DNA from: Seonamhaeicola sp. ML3
Lineage (GTDB): Bacteria; Bacteroidota; Bacteroidia; Flavobacteriales; Flavobacteriaceae
Assembly (NCBI RefSeq): GCF_023273855.1
Contig: NZ_CP096884.1
Coordinates: 3,224,001-3,288,000, forward strand
DNA: 64,000 nucleotides
Direction: 5' to 3'
Each line of letters starts with the position of its first letter. Positions within the stretch are counted from its first letter, which is position 1. Position numbers and translations under genes: made by a program. This document shows, one piece after another, positions 42,564 through 52,075 of this stretch. Below the pieces are notes generated by a model. That model saw only the letters and a program-made list of their open reading frames with translations. It did no database searches and was not told the DNA's origin.

Positions 42564-43192
42564 TGAGATACTTTAGCGAAAACGACATACAAGAACTAAA
42601 CCACATCTATAAGATTAATTTAATCAATAGTTGCTCAGGGTATAAATCGGCAAACCTCATCGGTTCCATATCTAATGATGGTATAGAAAATGTTGCTGTG
42701 TTTAGTTCTGTAACCCACATTGGTTCTAGCCCCGCTATGCTAGGTTTTTTCTTAAGACCAACTACAGTCATAAGAAATACCTACGAGAACATTAAGGCGA
42801 CTGGTGTTTATACCATAAATCATATTCACAATGATATAACTGAAGATGCTCATCATACATCTGCAAAATATGAGGCTGATATCTCAGAATTTGAAGTAAC
42901 CAATCTCAATCCACAATACCGGTCAAATTTCAAAGCACCGTTTGTGCATGGTGCTCCAGTACAGTTGGCAATGCAATACGTTGAGGAATATGACATTAAA
43001 GCCAATAACACCATTTTAGTCATTGGGAAGGTAATTGGGCTATACGTTAAAGATAACCTCATAGAGGACGACGGGTTCATTAATTTATCTCAAGCTGGTG
43101 TAGCTGCAATAAACGGCTTGGATGGTTATGCAATACCAGATGCAAAAACAAGATATGGGTACCAAAGACCCAAACTATTAATACAACAATAA
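42563..43192 (+). CDS. flavin reductase-like FMN-binding protein
   Basis: A 209-residue split-barrel flavoprotein: SCSGYKSANLIGS (about 19-31), SSPAMLGFFLRP (about 54-65), TGVYTINHI (about 77), and the HGAPVQLAM stretch (about 129). Probably binds FMN and may reduce flavin for a partner. It shares one base with the ABC1 kinase stop and one with the next SDR start, so the three are coupled. Given the flavoproteins downstream, a supply of reduced flavin is conceivable. Confidence 0.83.
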   Translation: MRYFSENDIQELNHIYKINLINSCSGYKSANLIGSISNDGIENVAVFSSVTHIGSSPAMLGFFLRPTTVIRNTYENIKATGVYTINHIHNDITEDAHHTSAKYEADISEFEVTNLNPQYRSNFKAPFVHGAPVQLAMQYVEEYDIKANNTILVIGKVIGLYVKDNLIEDDGFINLSQAGVAAINGLDGYAIPDAKTRYGYQRPKLLIQQ

Positions 43193-44661
43193 TGACCATA
43201 TTAGTTACAGGAGCCACCGGTTATATAGGAAAACGACTTATTCCAATTTTATTGGATAAGGGGCATACTGTAATTTGTGTGGTTAGAGACCGTTTGAGAG
43301 CGGATAAAAAATTCGCAAATGAAGATAACGTGTATGTTATTGAAGCAGATTTTCTAAAACCAATCACCTTAAGTAACATCCCCAAAAGAATAGATGTGGC
43401 ATACTATCTTATGCACTCTATGTCTAATACCTCCAAGGACTTTGCTGCTTTAGAAAAACAATGTGCACAAAACTTTAAGGACTATTTAGAAACCACCGAG
43501 GTAAAACAAGTGATATACTTAAGCGGAATAACCAATGAAGATAAGCTATCCAAACACCTAAATTCCAGAAAACAAGTGGAGTTTATTTTAAAATCTGACA
43601 ACTACGCACTTTCGGTTTTTAAAGCGGGAATTATAGTGGGTTCTGGAAGTTCTTCTTTTGAAATCGTAAGAGATCTTGTAGAGAAATTACCTTTTATGAT
43701 TGCACCAAAATGGTTAAATACAAAAACACAACCTTTGGCTGTTCGGGATGTATTGAGCTTTTTGAGCAAAGCGGTTGGTAACGAAAAAGTCTTCAATAAA
43801 TCCTTTGATGTTTTCGGACCCGAAATAATCACTTATAAAGACATGTTATTACAATTTGCCGAAGTAAGAGGACTAAAACGGAAAATAGTAACTGTACCGG
43901 TTATGACCCCAAAACTCTCCTCCTACTGGTTATATTTTGTGACCTCAACGTCTTATAAATTGGCAAGTACCCTAGTAGATAGTATGGGAGTTCAAATAAT
44001 TGGTAAGCCTAGCAAAATTAATGAGATTTTAAATGTAAAACCCATTCCATACAAAGAGGCTGTTGCCTTGGCGTTCGAAAAGATAGAACAGAACAGTATT
44101 GTTTCCAGTTGGAAAGACTCCATGATAAGCAGCGGTAGGTTACAAAACAGATTACACCAATACATTAATGTCCCACAATTTGGATGCTTCACAGACCATA
44201 GAGAACGTTTTATAAATGACACTGAACAAACTCTAGATAAAATATGGAGCATTGGTGGTAAGAACGGATGGTATTACGGTACGTTCCTTTGGCGTATAAG
44301 AGGATACATTGATAAGCTCTTTGGAGGCATAGGTCTAAGAAGAGGACGAACTCACCCCACCCATTTGGCAGCAGGAGATGCTTTAGATTTTTGGCGTGTT
44401 ATTTATGCCGATAAAAACAAACAAAAATTACTACTATTCGCAGAAATGCGCTTACCGGGAGAGGCCTGGCTAGAATTTAAAATTGAAGACAATAAACTTA
44501 AGCAAACAGCAACTTTTAGACCACGTGGACTCTGGGGAAGACTGTATTGGTACACCGTATTGCCTTTCCATGGTTTTATTTTCTCTGGTATGATTAACAA
44601 ACTCGTAAAAGTTGAAATTCCGAAAACCTCACTTACCACAGAAAATATGTCCAATTTGTAA
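43192..44661 (+). CDS. NAD(P)-binding SDR with DUF2867 domain
   Basis: A 489-residue protein with an atypical SDR domain ([11 protein letters not shown], residues 6-16; YYLMHSMSN, about 67-75; IYLSGI, about 105-110) and a C-terminal DUF2867 domain (about 330-480; [20 protein letters not shown]). Often found with cryptochromes and DUF2256 in marine bacteria. Substrate unknown. Its last 50 bases overlap the small DUF2256 gene in another frame. Confidence 0.85.
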   Translation: MTILVTGATGYIGKRLIPILLDKGHTVICVVRDRLRADKKFANEDNVYVIEADFLKPITLSNIPKRIDVAYYLMHSMSNTSKDFAALEKQCAQNFKDYLETTEVKQVIYLSGITNEDKLSKHLNSRKQVEFILKSDNYALSVFKAGIIVGSGSSSFEIVRDLVEKLPFMIAPKWLNTKTQPLAVRDVLSFLSKAVGNEKVFNKSFDVFGPEIITYKDMLLQFAEVRGLKRKIVTVPVMTPKLSSYWLYFVTSTSYKLASTLVDSMGVQIIGKPSKINEILNVKPIPYKEAVALAFEKIEQNSIVSSWKDSMISSGRLQNRLHQYINVPQFGCFTDHRERFINDTEQTLDKIWSIGGKNGWYYGTFLWRIRGYIDKLFGGIGLRRGRTHPTHLAAGDALDFWRVIYADKNKQKLLLFAEMRLPGEAWLEFKIEDNKLKQTATFRPRGLWGRLYWYTVLPFHGFIFSGMINKLVKVEIPKTSLTTENMSNL

Positions 44662-44758
44662 TCGTCCATTCTCTTGGAGAAAAAAATGGAGTAAAAACTG
44701 GGATAACGTAAAATATTGTAGTGACAAATGCAGGAGAAACAAAACAACTTTGCTTTAG
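44612..44758 (+). CDS. DUF2256 zinc-ribbon-like small protein (overlooked overlapping ORF)
   Basis: In the frame opened by TTG 44612 the 48-residue product contains [14 protein letters not shown] (about residues 13-26) and YCSDKCRRN (about 35-43). This pattern (two CXXC/CXXXC pairs around a Trp-Lys-rich centre) is DUF2256. It overlaps the SDR end by 50 bp and the cryptochrome start by 31 bp, which explains why it is easily missed. DUF2256 commonly lies beside cryptochrome/photolyase genes. The Cys pairs suggest a single zinc. The TTG start is a guess; the frame is closed by TAA at 44606. Confidence 0.82.
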   Translation: MKFRKPHLPQKICPICNRPFSWRKKWSKNWDNVKYCSDKCRRNKTTLL

Positions 44759-46038
44759 TTTGGTTCCAAAACAATTTAAGAGTTCAAGACAACGCTCTGT
44801 TATACGAGATTGTTAAAAAACATAAAAACATCATAGCGGTTTATTGCTTCGACCCGAGACATTATGAAAATACGCCTTTCGGATTTCTAAAAACCGGTAA
44901 GTTCAGAACCAAATTTCTTATTGAGACCGTTACCAATCTCAAAAATAATCTGAAGACTTTAAACATCGAATTATTAGTTTTTAATGAAAAACCTGAGACA
45001 GCCATTAAGGGCATTACCGAAAAGTATCAAGTTGAAGCGTTGTATTTACAAAAAGAATGGACTTCAGAAGAAGTTCAAACTTTTAATAATGTTGTAAAAG
45101 AGCTTCCTAAAAGCATTAAAATCCACGCAGCTTACGATCAGTTCTTATATCACCCAGATGATATAAACTACTCGGCAAGGGAAATTCCGAAGGTCTTTAC
45201 CAATTTCAGAAAAAACACAGAAAAAACAAGCACAGTAAGACCTGTAATTAAAATAGAACCTTTAAAAACCAATGCCGTAGTTGAGAATAAAACAAAAATA
45301 CCCACATTAAAAACCTTGGGATATGCTGATTTTGAAATGAATCCAAATACAGCGTTTCCATTTTCTGGTGGAGAAACTGCTGCTCTAGAACGCTTAGAAT
45401 ATTATGTGTTCAAAACAAAGAAATTGGGTGTTTACAAGAAAACACGAAATGGACTATTGGGTAAAGATTTCAGCTCTAAGTTTTCACCCTGGCTTGCTAA
45501 TGGAAGCCTTTCTGCAAGAACTATATTTTGGGCCGTGAAAGAATTTGAAAAGCAACATTTCAAAAATCAATCTACCTATTGGTTGGTTTTCGAATTAATG
45601 TGGAGAGACTATTTTAAATACATTTCTCTAAAGCACAATAACAACATCTTTAAAATAGATGGCATACTAAATAATAAATACCACTGGGAAAGAAATCAGG
45701 ATTTGGTTGAAAAATGGATTAATGGCGAGACAGAATCAAACTTTGTTAATGCCAATATGATCGAACTAAAAAAAACGGGATGGATGAGTAACCGCGGGCG
45801 ACAAAATGTAGCTTCTTATTTTTCCAAAGACCTAAAACTGGATTGGAGAATTGGAGGCGCTTATTTTGAATCGCTGCTTATAGATTATGATGTTCATAGC
45901 AATTATGGCAATTGGATGTACGTATCTGGTGTTGGAAACGACCCCAGAGACAGAAAATTTAATGTGAATTTACAGGCACAACGATACGATGCCTCTGGCA
46001 CCTATCAAAAACTTTGGTTACAACCCACCTTGTTTTAG
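44728..46038 (+). CDS. cryptochrome DASH
   Basis: A 436-residue flavoprotein. The photolyase-type antenna domain begins with [16 protein letters not shown] (about 11-26); the C-terminal FAD domain has the segments [15 protein letters not shown] (about 289-303), [15 protein letters not shown] (about 353-367) and [16 protein letters not shown] (about 392-407), which are diagnostic of the DASH group. These proteins repair CPDs in single-stranded DNA and may signal in blue light, with MTHF as antenna. Followed within 2 bp by the next photolyase-like gene. Confidence 0.92.
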   Translation: MQEKQNNFALVWFQNNLRVQDNALLYEIVKKHKNIIAVYCFDPRHYENTPFGFLKTGKFRTKFLIETVTNLKNNLKTLNIELLVFNEKPETAIKGITEKYQVEALYLQKEWTSEEVQTFNNVVKELPKSIKIHAAYDQFLYHPDDINYSAREIPKVFTNFRKNTEKTSTVRPVIKIEPLKTNAVVENKTKIPTLKTLGYADFEMNPNTAFPFSGGETAALERLEYYVFKTKKLGVYKKTRNGLLGKDFSSKFSPWLANGSLSARTIFWAVKEFEKQHFKNQSTYWLVFELMWRDYFKYISLKHNNNIFKIDGILNNKYHWERNQDLVEKWINGETESNFVNANMIELKKTGWMSNRGRQNVASYFSKDLKLDWRIGGAYFESLLIDYDVHSNYGNWMYVSGVGNDPRDRKFNVNLQAQRYDASGTYQKLWLQPTLF

Positions 46039-46040
46039 AT

Positions 46041-47525
46041 ATGAAAACAACAGACGTCCATATCATTTTTCCCAATCAACTGTTTAAAACCTCCAAGGCT
46101 TTAGAAAGTGCTACCGATATTGTTATGGTAGAAGAATTTCTTTTCTTCAAACACTATAAATTCCATAAACAAAAAATTGCCTTCCATAGAGCTTCCATGA
46201 AGTCCTATCAAGACTATCTAAAACTTAAGAATAAAAAAGTACATTATATCGATTCCCAAAAGGCAATAAGCGATATAAGGTTACTTCTTCCATACCTTGC
46301 GAGCCAAGGCTATAAAACTGTTCATATCATCGATCCTGTAGACTGTTGGTTAGAAAAACGCATTATAAATTATGCCCAAAACGTTAATATTGTTTGGTAC
46401 GATAACCCAGGGTTTATAAATTCTAAAGAGGCGCTATCAGATTTTTTTAAACCTACTAAAAAGAAATTCTTTCAAACGGCATTTTATAAAAACCAAAGAA
46501 AGAAACTCAACATTTTAATGAACCAAGGGGAACCTGAAGGCGGAAAATGGACTTTTGATACCGATAACCGGAAAAGATATCCAAAAGATAAAACGCCACC
46601 TAATATTCATTTTCCAGACAAAACAAAATATCATATCGAGGCTGAGGGCTACGTTAGTAAACACTTCGCTAATAACTATGGGGCTCTTAACGATTTTATT
46701 ACTTATCCCTTAGACTTCGATTCATCTGAAGCTTGGCTTGACCAATTTTTTGAGCAACGGTTTTACGAATTCGGTATTTATGAAGATGCCATAGTTAAAG
46801 AAGCCCATTTTTTAAATCACAGTATATTATCGCCATTGGTAAATGTTGGGTTACTTGACCCGGAACACGTTGCAAGAAAAGCGGTTCAATTTGCAAAAAA
46901 GAATGATATCCCTATAAACTCAACCGAAGGTTTTGTTAGACAAATAATAGGATGGCGCGAATTTATTAGAGGTGTTTATCAAATAAAAGGCTCCCAAGAA
47001 CGTACAACAAATTTTTGGGGGTTTACCAGAAAAATACCCAAATCGTTCTACACGGGCACAACCGGAATAGCTCCAATAGACGATGTTATAAAAAAGGTAT
47101 TAAAAACAGGCTATGCACATCACATCGAACGCCTTATGGTTTTGGGTAACTTTATGGTGTTATGTGAATTTAACCCAAATGAGGTTTACCAATGGTTTAT
47201 GGAACTTTTCATTGACTCATACGACTGGGTAATGGTTCCAAATGTTTATGGCATGAGCCTTTATGCAGATGGCGGTATTATGTCTACAAAACCCTATATA
47301 AGTAGTAGTAACTACATCATGAAAATGAGCAATTATAAAAAAGGAGAATGGCAAAAAACTTGGGATGGATTATTCTGGACGTTTATGGACAAGCACAGAT
47401 CCTTTTTTTTATCAAACCCCAGGTTGGGCATGCTTATTAGAACCTTCGATAAAATGCCAGTAGAAACAAAAGAAGCCCATTTTGAAAATGCCGATTTTTT
47501 TTTAAAAGCCCTCAATAATGATTGA
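46041..47525 (+). CDS. PhrB-type (6-4)/bacterial photolyase lacking iron-sulfur cysteines
   Basis: Start at ATG 46041 just after the DASH stop (an earlier in-frame ATG at 46014 lies inside that gene). About 494 residues. Recognised from VHIIFPNQLF, RQIIGWREFIRGVYQ (about 303-317), HHIERLMVLGNFMVL (about 357-371) and YADGGIMSTKPYISSSNYI (about 411-429): the bacterial FeS-BCP/CryPro branch. In the usual members, Cys residues after the SDY segment bind a 4Fe-4S cluster. Here the segment reads MSNYKKGEWQKTWDG and has none. It should still bind FAD. Overlaps the next gene by 8 bp. Confidence 0.87.
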   Translation: MKTTDVHIIFPNQLFKTSKALESATDIVMVEEFLFFKHYKFHKQKIAFHRASMKSYQDYLKLKNKKVHYIDSQKAISDIRLLLPYLASQGYKTVHIIDPVDCWLEKRIINYAQNVNIVWYDNPGFINSKEALSDFFKPTKKKFFQTAFYKNQRKKLNILMNQGEPEGGKWTFDTDNRKRYPKDKTPPNIHFPDKTKYHIEAEGYVSKHFANNYGALNDFITYPLDFDSSEAWLDQFFEQRFYEFGIYEDAIVKEAHFLNHSILSPLVNVGLLDPEHVARKAVQFAKKNDIPINSTEGFVRQIIGWREFIRGVYQIKGSQERTTNFWGFTRKIPKSFYTGTTGIAPIDDVIKKVLKTGYAHHIERLMVLGNFMVLCEFNPNEVYQWFMELFIDSYDWVMVPNVYGMSLYADGGIMSTKPYISSSNYIMKMSNYKKGEWQKTWDGLFWTFMDKHRSFFLSNPRLGMLIRTFDKMPVETKEAHFENADFFLKALNND

Positions 47526-48999
47526 AAAAGAACATATCAATGTCGTTTGGCTAAAACGCGACCTACGCTTGTTTGATAACGAGGCTATTTATGAGGCTTT
47601 AAAAAGTGAAAGGCGGGTCTTGTTGTTATATTGTTTCGAGCCCATTTTAGTTGAAGATGTGCATTACAGCGAGAGACATTGGAATTTCATAAAAGAATCT
47701 ATAACAGACCTAAACGAACAATTAGCGCCCTACCAATCCAAAATCCTAGCGGTAAATGCAGATATTAATGCTACCATTAATCAGTTATTAACGCGATACC
47801 GTATAACAGAAATCTTTTCTCATCAAGAAACCGGAATTCTAGTAACCTACGAGCGGGATAAAAACTTCAAGCGTTTCTGTAAAAACAACCTTATTGATTG
47901 GAAGGAATACATAAATAATGGTGTAATAAGAGGTTTGAAAGACAGAAAAGGATGGAATGAATTGGTAGACGCGCTTTATGCGATAGAGCCTTTACCGTTT
48001 CAACCTAAAAGTAATCAGCTTATTTCTTTAGATACCATTAAATCTATTGAAGAAAATTTTAAACTTCCACAGTTAAAAACCTCGGAATTCACGCCATTTC
48101 AAAAAGGTGGCCGAACAACAGGTTTAAGGTATTTAAACTCATTTTTTCAAGAACGGCACAAAGATTACATGTTCCATATTTCTAAACCCGATTTAGCTAG
48201 AACAAGCTGTAGCAGGATCTCACCATATATTGCTTGGGGAAATCTTTCTGTTAGAGAGGTTATTCACAAAACCAAAGAGACAAGGAAAGTTTCCAAGCAT
48301 AAAAAAGCGTTGGATGCTTTCATGTCGCGCTTAAGGTGGCAATCACATTTCATTCAAAAATTTGAAATGGAACATACTATGGAAGAAGCAAGTATTAACA
48401 AAGGATTTCATAAACTGAAAAAAAATATCTCCGAAAGCTATCAAATAGCTTGGAAAAAAGGACAAACGGGCTATCCATTAGTAGATGCCTGTATGCGGTG
48501 TTTAAACGAAACAGGGTATTTAAACTTTAGAATGCGAGCCTTAGTAGTATCTTTCTTCACGCACAATCTATGGCAACCTTGGCAAGCAGCAACAACACAT
48601 CTCTCTCAAATGTTCTTAGATTTTGAACCTGGTATACACTTTCCGCAGTTACAAATGCAAGCAGGAGAAACTGGAATTAATATGCTTCGCATTTATAATC
48701 CTGTAAAAAACAGTTTAGAGCATGACCCCTCGGCAGCTTTTATAAAAAAATGGGTTCCAGAACTAAGAGACTTGGATACGCCATTTGCGCATCAGCCATA
48801 TTTAATGACTGAACTGGAACAACAATTCTACAATATTACCTTGGGAGAGGATTACCCGTTACCAATTGTGGATTTAGAAGCCACTAGAAAAAAGGCCGGT
48901 GATACACTTTGGAATTTAAGAAAAGATAAAACGGTTATGGAAGAAAGTCAACGTATTCTTAGGAAGCACACCTTAAAAAACCGCCGAAAACAATCTTAA
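47518..48999 (+). CDS. photolyase/cryptochrome-family protein (class I-like)
   Basis: A 493-residue protein with VVWLKRDLRLFDNEAI (about 9-24), SRISPYIAWGNLSVRE (about 232-247), RLRWQSHFIQKFE (about 276-288) and the FAD region GYPLVDACMRCLNETGYLNFRMR (about 319-341). It resembles CPD photolyases and related cryptochromes. Whether it repairs DNA or signals is unclear from sequence. Third flavoprotein in a row, likely one transcript; a new promoter begins 98 bp after it. Confidence 0.88.
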   Translation: MIEKEHINVVWLKRDLRLFDNEAIYEALKSERRVLLLYCFEPILVEDVHYSERHWNFIKESITDLNEQLAPYQSKILAVNADINATINQLLTRYRITEIFSHQETGILVTYERDKNFKRFCKNNLIDWKEYINNGVIRGLKDRKGWNELVDALYAIEPLPFQPKSNQLISLDTIKSIEENFKLPQLKTSEFTPFQKGGRTTGLRYLNSFFQERHKDYMFHISKPDLARTSCSRISPYIAWGNLSVREVIHKTKETRKVSKHKKALDAFMSRLRWQSHFIQKFEMEHTMEEASINKGFHKLKKNISESYQIAWKKGQTGYPLVDACMRCLNETGYLNFRMRALVVSFFTHNLWQPWQAATTHLSQMFLDFEPGIHFPQLQMQAGETGINMLRIYNPVKNSLEHDPSAAFIKKWVPELRDLDTPFAHQPYLMTELEQQFYNITLGEDYPLPIVDLEATRKKAGDTLWNLRKDKTVMEESQRILRKHTLKNRRKQS

Positions 49000-49097
49000 A
49001 AAACTTATTACCAAGCAATTATTATATCCCATAAGAAATACTGATAGTGCCATTGCTATTTTTGTTTAAACTTTTTTATAAAAACTTAAACATTTTG

Positions 49098-49105
49098 TAT
49101 ATTTG
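49098..49105 (+). promoter_or_regulatory. -7 element after the photolyase genes
   Basis: TATATTTG is an exact TAnnTTTG match, and transcription would start near 49110. The TTG at 49103 is part of this box, so it is unlikely to be a start codon. Confidence 0.55.
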
Positions 49106-49123
49106 AAAGAGAATAGATACAAT

Positions 49124-49552
49124 ATGTTATTAAATACAACCCATCAAAATAAAGAACACAAACAAATAATTAGGGAATTGGTTGGTACTTCTTTTACCCT
49201 ATTGAAGACTTTCAAACTGAAAGGTGTTGGGTCTAAGCGTATGATTATATCACAAGTTAGTCCAAATTTGGAACAAATTATAAACAAAAGCTCAGATATC
49301 AATTATGCAAATTTAGAATTAAGAACCGAAGGTATTTTAATATACATAAACAAAGGGCTAGAGAATTTTACATGGGTTATTCCCTATCCACAATTAGTAG
49401 TTTTTAAAGGTGATGAGCTCAGTTTACATGCCCAAGGGAAGTTCGTGAGGTTTAAAAATAATAACATGGTTAGAGAGAATAAAACATTCCTAAATAAAAT
49501 GATTGAACAAAAATTGATTTACGAAGAACGTTATAATTTCCAAGATTTATGA
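49124..49552 (+). CDS. conserved protein of unknown function
   Basis: The start is set at ATG 49124 because the longer frame (from 49103) would begin inside the promoter. About 142 residues; beta-rich, with segments TEGILIYINKGLENFTWVIP (about 68-87) and LSLHAQGKFVRF (about 100-111). No domain known to me. It overlaps the TIGR03643 gene (ATGA) and therefore belongs to the same operon. Confidence 0.65.
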   Translation: MLLNTTHQNKEHKQIIRELVGTSFTLLKTFKLKGVGSKRMIISQVSPNLEQIINKSSDINYANLELRTEGILIYINKGLENFTWVIPYPQLVVFKGDELSLHAQGKFVRFKNNNMVRENKTFLNKMIEQKLIYEERYNFQDL

Positions 49553-49821
49553 CTTTATCCATGTTAGATATAGACCGAGTTATAGAAATGGCCTGGGAGG
49601 ATAGAACAACATTCGATGCCATAAAATATCAATTTGGTCTCAAAGAACAGGAGGTCATCGAAATCATGCGAAAGCATATGAAACCCAAAAGTTTCAAAAT
49701 GTGGCGTAAACGTGTTCAAGGAAGAGCCACTAAACATCAAAAATTAAGAGGCTTCGAAAAAGGTCGTTTTAAATGTAGCAGGCAAAAACAAATTACACAT
49801 AATAAAATTTCAAAACGTTAA
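49549..49821 (+). CDS. TIGR03643 (DUF2805) protein
   Basis: A 90-residue basic protein with ARNTT-like features of this family: VIEMAWEDRTTFDAIKYQFG (about 11-30), then EVIEIMRKHMKPKSFKMWRKRVQGR (about 35-59). It may be a helix-turn-helix protein. This family regularly appears with cryptochromes, DUF2256 and folE in marine bacteria. Start overlaps the preceding stop. Confidence 0.85.
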   Translation: MTLSMLDIDRVIEMAWEDRTTFDAIKYQFGLKEQEVIEIMRKHMKPKSFKMWRKRVQGRATKHQKLRGFEKGRFKCSRQKQITHNKISKR

Positions 49822-49867
49822 CGTGCTTTGATTACAATACGCTAAGACAGCACATAAAAAAGAAGAT

Positions 49868-50563
49868 ATGCAATTAGAAAAAGAAAAAACAAAAATTAAC
49901 GGACATCACTTAAACGGGTTTAGTATTGAAGATATTGGAGATGATCACCTTTCCACGGGCCTTGAGACACCTCTACGAGATGATGCATTTAGACTTAGTG
50001 ATGCCGACAAGAAAAAACAAATAGCTATTCTTTTTGAAGAAATTATGCAAGTTATGGGTTTAGATTTAAACGACGATTCCCTAAAAGGAACCCCAGAACG
50101 TGTCGCAAAAATGTACATTGATGAGATATTCTCTGGTCTAAATCCGAGTAATAAGCCTAAAGTAGCATTGTTCGATAACAAGTACAAGTACAACCAAATG
50201 CTGGTTGAAAAAAATATTACGTTCTATTCTAACTGTGAGCATCATTTCGTACCCATTATAGGTAAAGCTCATGTTGCATATATATCTTCTGGTAAAGTAA
50301 TTGGCCTTTCTAAACTTAATAGAATTGTACAGTACTATGCTAAAAGACCACAGGTACAAGAACGTTTAACAAACCAAATAGCAAACGAATTAAAATCAAT
50401 TTTAGACACAGAAGATGTTGCTGTCATTATCGATGCTAAACATCTATGTGTGTCTTCCAGAGGTGTAAAAGATGACACCTCCTCGACGGTTACCGCTTAT
50501 TACGGCGGAAAGTTTAATACCCCTCAAAAAATTACAGAATTACAAAATTATTTAAACGATTAA
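49868..50563 (+). CDS. folE: GTP cyclohydrolase I
   Basis: A 231-residue enzyme converting GTP to dihydroneopterin triphosphate, first step of tetrahydrofolate synthesis. Zinc ligands and active site: CEHHFVP (about 125-131), SKLNRIVQYYAKRPQVQERLT (about 153-173) and CVSSRGVKDD (about 197-206). Its N-terminal 40 residues are a low-similarity tail. Location next to the photolyases hints at provision of MTHF antenna or pterins on demand; inference. Confidence 0.94.
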   Translation: MQLEKEKTKINGHHLNGFSIEDIGDDHLSTGLETPLRDDAFRLSDADKKKQIAILFEEIMQVMGLDLNDDSLKGTPERVAKMYIDEIFSGLNPSNKPKVALFDNKYKYNQMLVEKNITFYSNCEHHFVPIIGKAHVAYISSGKVIGLSKLNRIVQYYAKRPQVQERLTNQIANELKSILDTEDVAVIIDAKHLCVSSRGVKDDTSSTVTAYYGGKFNTPQKITELQNYLND

Positions 50564-50567
50564 CACC

Positions 50568-50795
50568 ATGGAATTAGAATTAATTAACAAAGCGCTAGAG
50601 TTTGAACAAAGAAAAATGAGAGGTCTCTCTACAAGCGACCGTGTAAAAATATCCAGAGAAGCTAAAGCCCTCATTTTAGATTTAAATCAAATCTACAAAA
50701 TAAAAAAGGACCAGAAACTCATGGACATAATGAAACGCCTTACTGCTATTAAACGAAAGGTTGAAAAGAGATTAAAAGGACCTTTAATTGTATAA
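50568..50795 (+). CDS. short helical protein, paralogue of 53341-53571
   Basis: A 75-residue, strongly charged, all-helical protein (LINKALEFEQRK; SREAKALILDLNQIY; MDIMKRLTAIKRKVEKRLKG). About 60 % identical, over 68 residues without gaps, to the protein at 53341-53571. I do not recognise a named family. It lies 4 bp after folE. Could be a small binding partner, perhaps nucleic acid or membrane. Confidence 0.7.
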   Translation: MELELINKALEFEQRKMRGLSTSDRVKISREAKALILDLNQIYKIKKDQKLMDIMKRLTAIKRKVEKRLKGPLIV

Positions 50796-50842
50796 CGAAT
50801 ACCCAATACTAATTGGTACTGTTCAGTCAGAAATAATACAAA

Positions 50843-51526
50843 ATGAAAACAATAATTATAGTAGGTGGAAGTAAAGGTATTGGCAATGCCCTTGTGAAAA
50901 ATTTATTAGAACAACATAAGGTTATAAACATAAGCAGGACTAAACCAGATATATCTAACGATAATTTGGTGCACTATTCCTGTAATGTTCTAGAAGATGA
51001 ACTACCAGATATAGAGCAAGCAGATGGACTAATTTATTGCCCTGGTAGTATAAACCTGAAACCTTTCCAAAGGCTGACTTTAGACGATTTTCAAAATGAC
51101 TTGAACATAAACGTTTTAAGTGCTGTAAAAGTACTTCAAAAGTATATGACAGCGCTAAAGAATGGAAATAGCCCTTCGGTTGTTCTATTCAGTACAGTTG
51201 CTGCAAAATTAGGCATGCCTTTTCATGCCAGTATTGCTGCGGCTAAATCTGCCGTAGAAGGCTTGGTAAAATCGCTTGGCGCCGAATGGGCCCCTTCTAT
51301 AAGAATAAATGCAATTGCACCTACAGTCACCGATACTAGTTTGGCCGCTAAATTATTGCGTAATGACAAAATGATTGATAGTATTAAAGAACGTCATCCC
51401 TTGAAAAAAATATTGCAACCCGAAGAGGTCGCTAATATGGCTGAGTTCTTACTGTCTGAAAAAGCGAACTCCATTTCTGGCCAGATTTTTGAAATAGACT
51501 GTGGTATCGTAAGTTTTAAAATATAA
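50843..51526 (+). CDS. short-chain dehydrogenase/reductase
   Basis: A 227-residue classical SDR: GGSKGIGNALV (residues 7-17), a CPGSIN region (about 68) and an ending typical of the family (ISGQIFEIDCGI). The catalytic Ser is in LFSTVAA (about 115), but the YxxxK appears as HASIAAAKSAVEG, so the Tyr of the catalytic motif seems replaced by Ser; activity on a carbonyl is therefore uncertain. Followed 5 bp later by glutathione peroxidase. Confidence 0.82.
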   Translation: MKTIIIVGGSKGIGNALVKNLLEQHKVINISRTKPDISNDNLVHYSCNVLEDELPDIEQADGLIYCPGSINLKPFQRLTLDDFQNDLNINVLSAVKVLQKYMTALKNGNSPSVVLFSTVAAKLGMPFHASIAAAKSAVEGLVKSLGAEWAPSIRINAIAPTVTDTSLAAKLLRNDKMIDSIKERHPLKKILQPEEVANMAEFLLSEKANSISGQIFEIDCGIVSFKI

Positions 51527-51531
51527 TTATT

Positions 51532-52068
51532 ATGAACGTTTTAAAAACATTTGTAGCAACATTGTATCCAAAGCAACCTGAGGTAAATGCATTGGTTTCT
51601 AATCTGTACGATGTAAACATTTCTAGTCTCAATGGCTCTGCATTGGATTTAAAACAATTTAAGGGAAAATATATCCTGTTCGTTAATGTAGCTTCAAAGT
51701 GTGGCTTTACTCCTCAGTATAAAGAATTGCAGGAACTACAAGATACGTTCAGCGATGTCCTAGCAGTCATAGGTATTCCTTGTAACCAATTTGGTAGGCA
51801 AGAACCTGGAGATGCAGACGAAATACAGGAATTTTGCGAAATAAATTATGGTGTAACTTTTAATATCACCGAAAAAGTAAATGTTAAAGGAACACACAAA
51901 CACGAACTCTATCAATTCTTAACCGAGAAACATAACAATGGTGTTAGACAATCTACGGTTAAATGGAATTTTCAAAAATATTTAGTTGACCCTCAAGGCA
52001 AGTTAGTAGATTATTTCCTTTCTACAACTAAACCTCTAAGCCCGAGAATTACGAATTATTTAAAATAA
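51532..52068 (+). CDS. glutathione peroxidase (Cys type)
   Basis: A 178-residue thiol peroxidase. Motifs: FVNVASKCGFTPQY (catalytic Cys about 57), GIPCNQFGRQEPG (about 83-95) and VKWNFQKYLVDPQG (about 142-155; active-site Trp). It likely uses thioredoxin and removes lipid hydroperoxides. In this context it fits a defence against photo-oxidative damage. Confidence 0.92.
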   Translation: MNVLKTFVATLYPKQPEVNALVSNLYDVNISSLNGSALDLKQFKGKYILFVNVASKCGFTPQYKELQELQDTFSDVLAVIGIPCNQFGRQEPGDADEIQEFCEINYGVTFNITEKVNVKGTHKHELYQFLTEKHNNGVRQSTVKWNFQKYLVDPQGKLVDYFLSTTKPLSPRITNYLK

Positions 52069-52075
52069 AATTGCC

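Noticed and set aside
44403-44774. Minus-strand ORF of 123 codons over the SDR end and cryptochrome start
   Set aside because: It is antisense to three supported plus-strand genes, including DUF2256, and shows no domain.
49103-49123. TTG start for the protein ending at 49552
   Set aside because: The TTG is part of a perfect TAnnTTTG promoter box, so it would not be transcribed.
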